Assembly (NCBI RefSeq): GCF_003260265.1
Contig: NZ_QITQ01000018.1
Location: forward strand, 1 to 64,000
Direction: 5' to 3'
From: Roseovarius amoyensis
Lineage (GTDB): Bacteria; Pseudomonadota; Alphaproteobacteria; Rhodobacterales; Rhodobacteraceae
Length of the DNA stretch: 64,000 bases
Every line of letters begins with the position of its first letter. Positions within the stretch are counted from its first letter, which is position 1. Position numbers and translations under genes: made by a program. Positions 19,841 to 27,664 of the stretch are shown here, in pieces. A model generated the notes under the pieces. The model was not told where the DNA came from, did not search any database, and saw only the letters and a list, made by a program, of their open reading frames with translations.

Positions 19841-20194
19841 TCAGCGACGGTCGCGGCGGTCGCCACGTTCTTCGCGCTTTTGCATCTGCACTGACGGCCC
19901 TTCCTGGTGGGCGTCGACCTTGATCGTCAGCACGCGCATGACGTCGTCGTGCAGGCGCATCAGGCGTTCCATCTCGTGCACGGCCGGCGCGGGTGCGTCG
20001 GTCCGGAGAAAGGCATAGTGGCCCTTGCGGTTCTTGTTGATCTTGTAGGCCATCGTCTTGACGCCCCAATACTCGCTCTCGACGACCTTGCCGTCATTGT
20101 CCGCGAGGACGGTGCTGAAATGTTCGACGAGACTTTCGGCCTGCGCGCTGGACAGGTCCTGGCGCGCGATAAAGACATGCTCGTAAAGCGGCAT
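19841..20194 (-). CDS. rpsF: Ribosomal protein bS6
   Basis: bS6 forms a heterodimer with bS18 on the 30S platform. The 117-residue protein starts MPLYEHVFIARQDLS, which is canonical; the open frame extends upstream to 20260 but without family resemblance. YWGVKTMAYKINKNRKGHYAFLRTDAP is the core signature, and a basic tail (KREERGDRRDRR) ends it. The 5' region contains a perfect ten-base inverted repeat that could be an autoregulatory leader. Confidence 0.96.
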   Translation of the reverse strand: MPLYEHVFIARQDLSSAQAESLVEHFSTVLADNDGKVVESEYWGVKTMAYKINKNRKGHYAFLRTDAPAPAVHEMERLMRLHDDVMRVLTIKVDAHQEGPSVQMQKREERGDRRDRR

Positions 20195-20239
20195 GCGATC
20201 TCCACTTCTATCAAGGCGCATTTCAAAGGCGGGCCCGTG

Positions 20240-20296
20240 ATCCTTTCGCGGCCCATCCACGAGAGACTGCGCGGTTCACAACGTTTGCGAAAGGAT
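20240..20296 (-). promoter_or_regulatory. Inverted repeat in the rpsF leader (candidate S6:S18 autoregulatory RNA)
   Basis: Arms ATCCTTTCGC (20240-20249) and GCGAAAGGAT (20287-20296) are perfectly complementary and 37 bases apart, 46-102 bases upstream of the rpsF start. Many bacteria have an RNA element before rpsF that binds the S6:S18 complex at a CCG bulge. A CCG lies inside this loop on the minus strand, but I could not confirm the full motif. Confidence 0.4.
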
Positions 20297-20444
20297 TGGG
20301 GCGTATACGACGGATCGGCCACTGGGGCAAGGGCCGGTTGCACGGCACGAACATGCCGGGAATTCGCCCCCGGGCCGCCCCATTGCGGGCGGTTTTGGCT
20401 GCGATGCTTCGAAGTGATCCGATACCCGGAATGGAGCCGTCATC

Positions 20445-20945
20445 ATGACCGCATTGCCCGATCTGGCCAAGGAATTCGAGGCGTTCGATCGCCGTGTAGA
20501 ACTGCGCGAGCAGGTGGGAACCGCAGCCGGACAGGGAGGATTGTGGAAAACCGGCCTGATCCTGTGTGCCGGGCTGTCGCTGTTGCTGGCCGCGGCGGGC
20601 ATCTGGGCGTTTCCGTCAGCGGACAACGCCGAGCGTCTGGTCAGGCTGGGCGCGTCGCTGGGCCTGTTCGGGGCCGGCGCCGTGGTGCTGAGCTTTCTTG
20701 ACACGGGCAATCAGCGCGCACGGGCGGAAATCGATACCAGGCGGCAGGAGATCCGCACCTATGATATCGATTCGCGCGGGACCGTGTTCCTGACCGGGCG
20801 CTACGGGTTTGACCAGCTGTCTGACATCAGCCTGCGCGACGGCACCTTTCAGGCCCGCGACGCAGAGGGCCGGATCGTGGTTTCGGTCCCGGTAAAGGGG
20901 CGCGCCCGGGTTCAGGCCATCCAGCGGGTCCTGTCGCAGGGCTGA
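20445..20945 (+). CDS. Conserved hypothetical membrane protein
   Basis: The 166-residue protein has a short cytoplasmic N terminus, two membrane helices (about residues 35-55, LILCAGLSLLLAAAGIWAF, and 68-85, LGASLGLFGAGAVVLSFL) and a C-terminal beta-rich domain of about 75 residues (TGRYGFDQLSDISLRDGTFQARD). The last part recalls a PH-like or bacterial membrane-associated fold, but no family was recognised. A strong terminator follows the gene, so it is probably monocistronic. Confidence 0.65.
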   Translation: MTALPDLAKEFEAFDRRVELREQVGTAAGQGGLWKTGLILCAGLSLLLAAAGIWAFPSADNAERLVRLGASLGLFGAGAVVLSFLDTGNQRARAEIDTRRQEIRTYDIDSRGTVFLTGRYGFDQLSDISLRDGTFQARDAEGRIVVSVPVKGRARVQAIQRVLSQG

Positions 20946-20991
20946 GCGCCCGCTATATCGTATCCCTGACACCATTCCGTGACGTCCTGTG

Positions 20992-21026
20992 ACAGCACCC
21001 CCGGTTGGCGGGTGCTGTTCTTTTCT
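20992..21026 (+). terminator. Intrinsic terminator after the 20445-20945 gene
   Basis: A perfect nine-base stem ACAGCACCC/GGGTGCTGT closes a nine-base loop and is followed by TCTTTTCTC. Confidence 0.85.
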
Positions 21027-21122
21027 CAACAGTGGGTGTTGAACACTGCCGGATTGAAATATCGTGCCCAGCCGCTAGTTTCGACGGTATTCTTTCGAAC
21101 GCACCCAACAGGAGACTGCTCG

Positions 21123-21695
21123 ATGAAAACGATTTTGACGGCCGCGGCGCTGGCCCTGATAGCCGGCGGCGCCGTAGCCGCCCCCGAGAAATATGTGCTG
21201 GACCCCAGCCACAGCCAGGTGGTGTTCAGCTATGAGCACCTTGGATTTTCGACCACCTACAACATGTTCGGTGGCTTCGAGGGCGAGATCATGTTCGACC
21301 AGGAAGACCCGGCCAATTCGTCGGTCGAGGTGGCAATGCCGGTGATGTCGATGTTTACCGGCTGGCAGGAACGGTTCGAGCATTTCATGTCCGATGATTT
21401 CTTCGGTGCGGCCGAGGGTGACATGATCACCTTCGCCTCGACCGGCATCGAGGTGACGGGCGACACCACCGCCCTGATCACCGGCGATCTGACAATGAAC
21501 GGCGTCACCCAGCCGGTGGTGCTGGATGCAACGCTGAACAAGTCGGGCGATCACCCGATGGCCGGCAAGCCCTGGGCGGGCTTCGACGCCACCGCGACGC
21601 TGAAGCGGTCGGATTTCGGGCTGGATAAGTTCGCCCCGGCGGTGAGCGACGATGTTCAGGTGATGATCTCGATCGAGGCCGGCAAGGCTGAATAA
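21123..21695 (+). CDS. YceI family periplasmic protein
   Basis: YceI proteins are periplasmic lipocalin-like beta-barrels that bind polyprenoid or quinone-like molecules. The 190-residue precursor has a signal peptide (MKTILTAAALALIAGGAVAA). The mature protein shows the family pattern YVLDPSHSQVVFSYEHLGFSTTY, the LTMNGVTQPVVLDATL strand pair and the end FGLDKFAPAVSDDVQVMISIEA. The start at 21123 has AGGAG upstream. It is convergent with a gene encoding a b561-YceI fusion, so two YceI domains are made from adjacent genes. Confidence 0.92.
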   Translation: MKTILTAAALALIAGGAVAAPEKYVLDPSHSQVVFSYEHLGFSTTYNMFGGFEGEIMFDQEDPANSSVEVAMPVMSMFTGWQERFEHFMSDDFFGAAEGDMITFASTGIEVTGDTTALITGDLTMNGVTQPVVLDATLNKSGDHPMAGKPWAGFDATATLKRSDFGLDKFAPAVSDDVQVMISIEAGKAE

Positions 21696-21718
21696 CCGCG
21701 CCTCTGATGCGTAGTGAT

Positions 21719-21747
21719 GCGGCGGTCCGGCTGGTCCCGGCCGCCGC
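21719..21747. terminator. Hairpin between convergent yceI and b561-yceI genes
   Basis: Arms GCGGCGG (21719-21725) and CCGCCGC (21741-21747) pair across a 15-base loop; TATTCGTTT follows on the plus strand. Probably a terminator for the YceI gene, possibly acting in both directions. Confidence 0.5.
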
Positions 21748-21779
21748 TATTCGTTTCGCGGCTTTCCAGCAGCCTCCGG

Positions 21780-23009
21780 TCAGCGCCGTTCGGCGGTAAG
21801 CTGAAAGGCGATGTCGACGGCAAAGCCAAGTGTGCCTTCGTCCTTTGTGCCCAGCCCAATGCCGAAATCGCGCCGGTCGACGCCGAACTGCCCCTCGGCC
21901 CTGGCGGTGTCGTTGTCGAGCACGAGCGAGAAGGGCATTTCGACCGGGACAGTGTTGTCCTTGATGGTCAGCGTGCCACGCGCGACGTGGCCGCCCTGCG
22001 CCGTATCGTCGACCAGCAGATCGGCCGTGAAGGTGGCGGTGGGGTGGGCGCCGGCGTCGAAGTATTCCGGTCCCATAGCCTGTTCCGTGACCGACCCCAG
22101 CGTCAGCGACGGGATCGAGACGGTGACCGTGACTGCGCCGTGGCGGCCATCGGCATCGGGTGTTTCGGAATAGGTTATGTCGGCCGTCCAGTCAGCGAAC
22201 TGCCCGCTGACGGTCGAGCCCATCTGCGTGACCTCGATCGAAAGCGTGCCGTCGGTGACCTGCCATTCGCCTTGCGCCTCTGCCAGGGCGGGCTGTGGGG
22301 CAGCTCCCTGCGGCGCGAACCAGCCAAGCGCCGTGGCCCCGCCCAGGATGACCGCCCAGACGGTGAGGGCCGCCAGCAGCGGTAATGTGTGTCCGGGCTG
22401 GCGGGCGGTCGGTTCGCCGTCGCCCTGGCCCGGCAGCATCCGGCGCAGGGTGGCATCGCGGTCGATGACGTGGTGCTTGATCGCGCCGAGTATGTGCAGC
22501 GTCAGCGCGCCGATCAGCATCCATTGCAGCAGGTAATGCGTGGTGCCTGCGATGCCGGCGATGGTTTCGTCCTTGGGCACGAAAGGCAGCGACTGCCCGA
22601 ATGGCCACCAGATGGGGGCAAAGCCGGTGGTCGCGGCGTGATGTACCCAGCCCGACAGCGGCACCGCGACGAGTGACCCGTAAAGCAGCCAGTGCACGCA
22701 GACGGCCAGGAATGCCTCTGCCGGGCGGTCGCCGTTGATCAGTCCCGGTCGGGGCTGGGACAGGGCCCAGAGGATGCGCGCGAGCGCCACGAAGAATATG
22801 GTGACGCCTATCGTCTTGTGAATCGAAAATAGCAGCGCGGTGCGCGCCGCCATGGCCTCGGTCGCGGCGATGGCGGGGTCGCGCAGGTCATGGGACATGT
22901 CGTTGGCGATCAGGCCCAGCGGTATCACGGCAAGGATCAACAGCGCCGTGAGCCAGTGAAAGCCCTTGGTGACGGCGCCATAGCCTTTGTCGGTGTTGCT
23001 CAGGGTCAT
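21780..23009 (-). CDS. Cytochrome b561 fused to a YceI domain
   Basis: The 409-residue protein joins a four-helix di-heme cytochrome b561 (residues 1-180) to a C-terminal YceI lipocalin-like domain (about 245-409), with one extra membrane helix near 210-230. Candidate heme ligands are H18 (KGFHWL), the His in FSIHKTIGVT, the His in CVHWLLYGS and the HILGAIKHH histidines. b561 proteins move electrons between quinol and periplasmic partners, and YceI binds quinone-like lipids, so the fusion suggests quinone-linked redox work at the membrane. The fusion itself is seen; the role is inference. Confidence 0.88.
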   Translation of the reverse strand: MTLSNTDKGYGAVTKGFHWLTALLILAVIPLGLIANDMSHDLRDPAIAATEAMAARTALLFSIHKTIGVTIFFVALARILWALSQPRPGLINGDRPAEAFLAVCVHWLLYGSLVAVPLSGWVHHAATTGFAPIWWPFGQSLPFVPKDETIAGIAGTTHYLLQWMLIGALTLHILGAIKHHVIDRDATLRRMLPGQGDGEPTARQPGHTLPLLAALTVWAVILGGATALGWFAPQGAAPQPALAEAQGEWQVTDGTLSIEVTQMGSTVSGQFADWTADITYSETPDADGRHGAVTVTVSIPSLTLGSVTEQAMGPEYFDAGAHPTATFTADLLVDDTAQGGHVARGTLTIKDNTVPVEMPFSLVLDNDTARAEGQFGVDRRDFGIGLGTKDEGTLGFAVDIAFQLTAERR

Positions 23010-23172
23010 GTTCGTTCGCTCCGGTTCGATGGCCGCGCAAGGCTAAGCAACCGGGCGGCAGAGACAACCACAATCGGTGCACAGCCGGCGTGCGTTCATG
23101 TGGGCGGGCGTTGCCATGTGGGCGCCGGCGCGGTATCGGGGGGAAACGCCAAGGAAGGGATTACAAAGAGAT

Positions 23173-24114
23173 ATGAGCCGAGCATTCGTATTTCCGGGCC
23201 AGGGGGCGCAGACGGTGGGCATGGGCCGGGATCTGGCCGAAGCCTATCCCGCTGCGCGGGCCGTTTTCGACGAGGTGGACGAGGCGCTGGGCGAAAAGCT
23301 CAGCACGCTGATCTGGGAAGGGGCGCAGGACGATCTGACCCTGACCGAGAACGCGCAGCCGGCGCTGATGGCGACCTCGCTTGCGGCGCTGCGGGCGCTG
23401 GAGGCCGAAGGCGTGGGGCTGGCGGCCGCCGCGATGGTGGCGGGGCATTCGCTGGGCGAATATTCCGCGCTGGCCGCCGCCGGCGCGCTGAGCGTGGCCG
23501 ACACGGCGCGGCTGTTGCGCATTCGCGGGCGCGCCATGCAAGAGGCCGTGCCGGTGGGCGAGGGCGCGATGGCGGCGCTGCTGGGGCTAGATTTGGCGGC
23601 GGCGCAGGCCGTGGCCGAAGAGGCCGCCGAGGGCGACGTATTGCAGGCTGCCAATGACAACGATCCCGGACAGGTCGTGGTATCGGGTGCGCGCGCGGCT
23701 GTCGAACGTGCGGTGGAAGTGGCCAAGGCGCACGGCGCCAAGCGCGCGATGCTGCTGCCGGTCAGCGCACCGTTCCATTGCGCGCTGATGGAGCCCGCCG
23801 CGCGGGCGATGGAGGCGGCGCTGGCGGATGTGACGATTGTGGCGCCGGGTGTGCCGCTGGTGGCCAATGTGCGCGCCGAGGCGGTGAGCGACCCCGACAC
23901 CATTCGCGCGCTGCTGGTCGAGCAGGTTACCGGCGCGGTCCGGTGGCGGGAATCGGTTGAATATATGGGCGGCGCCGGGGTGACGGAAATCTGGGAAATC
24001 GGCGCTGGCAAGGCGCTGAGCGGCATGGTGCGGCGCATCGACCGGAGCATCGCCACCCGTGCGGTGGGCACACCGGCGGACGTGACGGCGGCAGCCGAAA
24101 GCCTGCAAGGCTGA
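23173..24114 (+). CDS. fabD: Malonyl-CoA:ACP transacylase
   Basis: FabD loads malonate onto acyl carrier protein for fatty acid synthesis. The 313-residue protein has VFPGQGAQTVGMG at the N terminus, the nucleophile S93 in GHSLGE and the catalytic H202 in APFHCALM. The ATG at 23173 follows AAAGAG. fabG begins 16 bases downstream, and acpP and fabF follow, so this is the fatty acid operon region. Confidence 0.97.
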   Translation: MSRAFVFPGQGAQTVGMGRDLAEAYPAARAVFDEVDEALGEKLSTLIWEGAQDDLTLTENAQPALMATSLAALRALEAEGVGLAAAAMVAGHSLGEYSALAAAGALSVADTARLLRIRGRAMQEAVPVGEGAMAALLGLDLAAAQAVAEEAAEGDVLQAANDNDPGQVVVSGARAAVERAVEVAKAHGAKRAMLLPVSAPFHCALMEPAARAMEAALADVTIVAPGVPLVANVRAEAVSDPDTIRALLVEQVTGAVRWRESVEYMGGAGVTEIWEIGAGKALSGMVRRIDRSIATRAVGTPADVTAAAESLQG

Positions 24115-24130
24115 TCAAGGGAGCACAGGA

Positions 24131-24868
24131 ATGTTCGATCTGACGGGAAAACGCGCGCTGATCACCGGCGCGTCGGGTGGCATCGGCGGCGCGGTGGCGC
24201 GGGCGCTTCATGGCGCCGGGGCCGATGTGGGGCTGAGCGGCACGCGGCTGGAGCCGCTGCAGACGCTGGCTGCCGAACTGGGAGAGCGCGCGCATGTGCT
24301 GCCCTGCGACCTGGGCGATGGCGCGGCGGTCGATGCGCTGCCCAAACAGGCGGCCGAGGCGATGGGCGGACTGGATATCCTGGTCAATAATGCGGGCATC
24401 ACCCGCGACCAGATATTCATGCGCATGTCAGACGAGGACTGGCAGTCGGTGATCGACGTCAATCTGACCGCCGCGATGCGGCTGTGCCGCGCGGTGATGC
24501 GCCCGATGATGAAGGCGCGCTGGGGGCGGATCGTCAATATCGGCTCGGTCGTGGGGACCACCGGCAACGCGGGCCAGGCCAACTATGCCGCCGCCAAGGC
24601 CGGGATGGTGGGCATGACCAAGGCCATTGCGCAAGAGGTCGCAAGCCGTGGCATCACCGCCAACACGGTGGCGCCCGGGTTCATCGCCACGGCGATGACC
24701 GACAAGCTGAACGATGACCAGAAACAGGCAATCAACGCCCAGATCCCCGCCGGCCGGATGGGCACGCCACAGGAAATCGCCGCGGCGGTGCTGTATCTTT
24801 CCAGCCCCGAGGCGGCATATGTGACCGGCGCAACGCTGCATGTGAACGGTGGCATGGCGATGATCTGA
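24131..24868 (+). CDS. fabG: 3-oxoacyl-ACP reductase
   Basis: FabG reduces 3-ketoacyl-ACP with NADPH in fatty acid elongation. The 245-residue short-chain dehydrogenase has the cofactor loop TGASGGIGG (residues 12-20), NNAG (86-89) and the catalytic S139, Y152 and K156 (YAAAK). It ends with VTGATLHVNGGMAMI, typical of FabG. The GGGAGCAC just upstream supports the ATG at 24131. Confidence 0.97.
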   Translation: MFDLTGKRALITGASGGIGGAVARALHGAGADVGLSGTRLEPLQTLAAELGERAHVLPCDLGDGAAVDALPKQAAEAMGGLDILVNNAGITRDQIFMRMSDEDWQSVIDVNLTAAMRLCRAVMRPMMKARWGRIVNIGSVVGTTGNAGQANYAAAKAGMVGMTKAIAQEVASRGITANTVAPGFIATAMTDKLNDDQKQAINAQIPAGRMGTPQEIAAAVLYLSSPEAAYVTGATLHVNGGMAMI

Positions 24869-24918
24869 ACCCTGCCGGCGGGCGCTCTCCGATACCGCCC
24901 CTGCGACAGGGAAATGAT

Positions 24919-24946
24919 TTGCCAATCCTGCGCCATGTGCTATAGG
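24919..24946 (+). promoter_or_regulatory. Sigma70-like promoter upstream of acpP
   Basis: TTGCCA (24919-24924) and TATAGG (24941-24946) are separated by 16 bases in the 244-base gap between fabG and acpP. A promoter here would give acpP extra transcription beyond the fabD-fabG transcript, as ACP is needed in high amounts. Confidence 0.5.
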
Positions 24947-25112
24947 CGGCGCAGTTTTAAACCGGGGCCGGGGCGGTGTTCCGTTTGGCCGACATCCGGT
25001 GGGCCAGGCCCGAAAAGCCGCCCGGAGGGGCACAACCTAAGGCCGCTTCCCGAAAGTGGGGCAGGGGCGGAATACGGGCCATGTTGCCCGATACAAGATG
25101 AGGAATGACAAC

Positions 25113-25346
25113 ATGAGCGATATCGCCGACCGCGTGAAGAAGATCGTTGTAGAGCACCTGGGTGTGGAAGAGGACAAGGTTACCGAGAACGCCTCTTTCA
25201 TCGACGATCTGGGCGCCGACAGCCTCGACACGGTCGAACTGGTCATGGCCTTCGAAGAAGAGTTCGGCATCGAGATCCCCGATGACGCCGCCGAGACCAT
25301 CCAGACCTTTGGCGATGCCGTAAAGTTCATCAAGGAAGCGTCGTAA
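25113..25346 (+). CDS. acpP: Acyl carrier protein
   Basis: This 77-residue acidic protein carries acyl chains on a phosphopantetheine arm during fatty acid and lipid A synthesis. The attachment serine is S37 in the [12 protein letters not shown] motif. The start [18 protein letters not shown] is canonical, with GAGGA upstream. A strong terminator follows the gene. Confidence 0.98.
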   Translation: MSDIADRVKKIVVEHLGVEEDKVTENASFIDDLGADSLDTVELVMAFEEEFGIEIPDDAAETIQTFGDAVKFIKEAS

Positions 25347-25376
25347 CCGCGACGCGACCCGAAGAACGGTTTCAAT

Positions 25377-25406
25377 ACCCCCGCCAGCAATGGCGGGGGT
25401 TTTTTG
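25377..25406 (+). terminator. Intrinsic terminator of acpP
   Basis: A perfect ten-base stem (ACCCCCGCCA with TGGCGGGGGT) closes a GCAA tetraloop and is followed by six T residues. Confidence 0.95.
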
Positions 25407-25543
25407 TTGCCGTTTTTCGCCGTCGAGGCCGCGAACGGACCCGATCATGCCGATTTGGTGTTATACTGCCGGGCATCGCACCGCCATCGTTCCGGGCGGA
25501 ACCGTGCTGTGCGGTCTTTCCGAATCAAGGGGGGGCATTCGAC

Positions 25544-26287
25544 ATGATCATCTATCCCACATTGGAGCTTTATTCAGGCAAGGTTGTCTCGCTCAGGCGC
25601 GGGCGGCTGGAAGAGCCGGTGATCTGGCATGTCGACCCGGTAGAGACCGCGCGCAGCTATGCCGCCGCGGGGGCCGAGTGGCTGCATGTCACCGATATCG
25701 ACGCGCTGGCGGGTGGGGACGGCAACGCAGAGTTGATCGAACAGATCATCCGCGCCGCCGGTATCCCGGTGCAGCTGGGCGGCGGCTTTCGCTCGCGCGA
25801 GATGATCGAGAGCTGGATCAACAGGGGCGCGGGCCGGATCGTTGTCGGCACCCTGGCGACGCATGACCCCGACCTGGTGCGTGAACTGGCCAAGCGGCAC
25901 CCCGACCAGATCGTGCTGGCGGTCGACGTGTTCGAGGGGGCAGTGATGACCGAGGGCTGGCGCACGAAAGGCGCGTTCGACCCCGAATCTTATATCGCCG
26001 CCTTCGACGGTGCGCCGCTGGCGGGGGTGATCGTCACGGATATCGACGCGGACATCGCCGATGCCGATGCCAGCCTGGCGGTGATCAGCGGTCTGGCCGC
26101 CGCCACCCGCCACCCGGTCATCGCGCGCGGTACGGTACGCAGCGTCGATGACGTGGCGCGGCTGAAATACGTCCAGAACATCGCCGGCACGCTGGTCGGG
26201 CGGGCGTTGCTGTCAAAGGATGTCGATCTGAAGCAGGCGCTGGGGGTCGCGGCAAGCGATTCGGAACCGGTGGCGGAGTTCCTCTGA
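25544..26287 (+). CDS. HisA-like (beta/alpha)8 barrel protein, probably not a histidine enzyme
   Basis: The 247-residue protein aligns with HisA, the ProFAR isomerase of histidine synthesis, along its full length. Key sites differ. The first catalytic Asp is Glu (E8 in YPTLEL, where HisA has PAIDL). R16 of the usual VRL is S16. The DG after the second TDI motif is D170-I171. The SGG phosphate loop reads RGT near residues 195-197. D128 (LAVDV) and the GGG loop (79-81) are retained. It lies between acpP and fabF, away from any his gene. A paralogue with a changed substrate is likely; true HisA activity is unlikely but not excluded. Confidence 0.75.
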   Translation: MIIYPTLELYSGKVVSLRRGRLEEPVIWHVDPVETARSYAAAGAEWLHVTDIDALAGGDGNAELIEQIIRAAGIPVQLGGGFRSREMIESWINRGAGRIVVGTLATHDPDLVRELAKRHPDQIVLAVDVFEGAVMTEGWRTKGAFDPESYIAAFDGAPLAGVIVTDIDADIADADASLAVISGLAAATRHPVIARGTVRSVDDVARLKYVQNIAGTLVGRALLSKDVDLKQALGVAASDSEPVAEFL

Positions 26288-26373
26288 TCCCGCGCGGCCG
26301 GCGGATTGCGGTCATTTGTGCAGAGCGTGAGGTTGCGCACGGGCTTGCCCACCGGGGTCAAGGCACGGTAAGA

Positions 26374-26401
26374 GCAGCCGATATGGTCAAAAGAGGGCTG
26401 C
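26374..26401 (+). promoter_or_regulatory. Hairpin abutting the fabF ribosome-binding site
   Basis: GCAGCC (26374-26379) can pair with GGCTGC (26396-26401), which overlaps the AGAGGG ribosome-binding site and ends three bases before the fabF ATG at 26405. Folding could limit translation start. The stem is short, so this is tentative. Confidence 0.3.
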
Positions 26402-26404
26402 AGT

Positions 26405-27664
26405 ATGCGTCGTGTCGTTGTCACGGGTCTGGGGTTGGTGACGCCGCTCGCCGACGGGGTGGAAGAAACCTGGCGTCGGTTGCTTGATGGCCAGTCGGGT
26501 GCGGGTCCGATTACCCGTTTCGATGCCAGTCGCGTCATCACCAAATACGCCTGCGAGGTGCTCTTTGGCGATGGCAGCGATGGCACCTTCAATCCCGACA
26601 CGTATATGGAGCCCAAGGAGCGCCGCAAGGTCGGTGATTTCATCCTGTACGGGGTCGCGGCCGCCGACCAGGCCGTGCGCGATGCCGGCTGGACCCCCGA
26701 GGACGAGGAAAGCCGCCTGCGCACTGGCGTGATGATCGGTTCGGGCATCGGCGGGCTGGATTCGATCGCGGAAACCGCAATCCTGATGCACGAACGCGGG
26801 CCGCGACGGGTGTCGCCCTTTTTCATTCCCGGCGCGCTGATCAACCTGGTCAGTGGGCAGGTCAGCATCCGTTATGGTTTCAAGGGCCCCAATCACGCAG
26901 TTGTGACCGCCTGTTCGACCGGCGCGCACGCCATCGGCGATGCCTCGCGGCTGATCCAGCACGGCGATGCCGATGTGATGATTGCCGGTGGCGCCGAGGC
27001 GGCGATCTGTGAGATCGGAATCGCCGGGTTCAACGCCTGCAAGGCGCTGAGCACCAAGCGCGTCGACGACCCGCAGGCCGCCAGCCGCCCCTATGACGTG
27101 GACCGCGACGGGTTCGTCATGGGCGAAGGCGCCGGCGTAGTGGTTCTGGAAGAGCTGGAACATGCCCGCGCACGCGGCGCGAAGATCTATGCCGAGGTGC
27201 TGGGGTACGGGCTGTCGGGCGACGCCTATCACATCACCGCGCCCAGCGAGGACGGCAATGGCGGGCTGCGGGCGATGCAGGCCGCGCTGCGCAATGCCGG
27301 GCTGGAACCGGGCGAGGTGGATTACATCAACGCGCATGGCACATCGACCATGGCCGACACGATCGAGCTGAAGGCCGTCGAGCAGATGCTGGGAGATGCG
27401 GCAGCCAAGGCGACGATGACATCGACCAAGTCGTCGACCGGGCACCTGCTGGGTGCGGCCGGCGCGATCGAGGCGATCTTTTCGATCCTGGCGATCCGTG
27501 ACCAGGTGGCGCCGCCGACGATCAACTTGGACAACCCGGCGGTCGAGACGCCGATCGACCTGGCGCCCAACGTCCGGCGTGACCGCAAGATCGCGGTGGC
27601 GATGTCCAACAGCTTTGGCTTTGGGGGCACCAATGCCTCGCTCTGCCTGGGGGCGCCACGCTGA
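26405..27664 (+). CDS. fabF: 3-oxoacyl-ACP synthase II
   Basis: FabF condenses acyl-ACP with malonyl-ACP in fatty acid elongation. The 419-residue protein shows the Cys-His-His triad of the KAS II group: C170 (TACSTGAH), H311 (NAHGTST) and H347 (SSTGHLLGA). The C-terminal FGFGGTNASL loop is present. Its stop overlaps the mltG start as TGATG, so the two are translationally coupled. Confidence 0.97.
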   Translation: MRRVVVTGLGLVTPLADGVEETWRRLLDGQSGAGPITRFDASRVITKYACEVLFGDGSDGTFNPDTYMEPKERRKVGDFILYGVAAADQAVRDAGWTPEDEESRLRTGVMIGSGIGGLDSIAETAILMHERGPRRVSPFFIPGALINLVSGQVSIRYGFKGPNHAVVTACSTGAHAIGDASRLIQHGDADVMIAGGAEAAICEIGIAGFNACKALSTKRVDDPQAASRPYDVDRDGFVMGEGAGVVVLEELEHARARGAKIYAEVLGYGLSGDAYHITAPSEDGNGGLRAMQAALRNAGLEPGEVDYINAHGTSTMADTIELKAVEQMLGDAAAKATMTSTKSSTGHLLGAAGAIEAIFSILAIRDQVAPPTINLDNPAVETPIDLAPNVRRDRKIAVAMSNSFGFGGTNASLCLGAPR

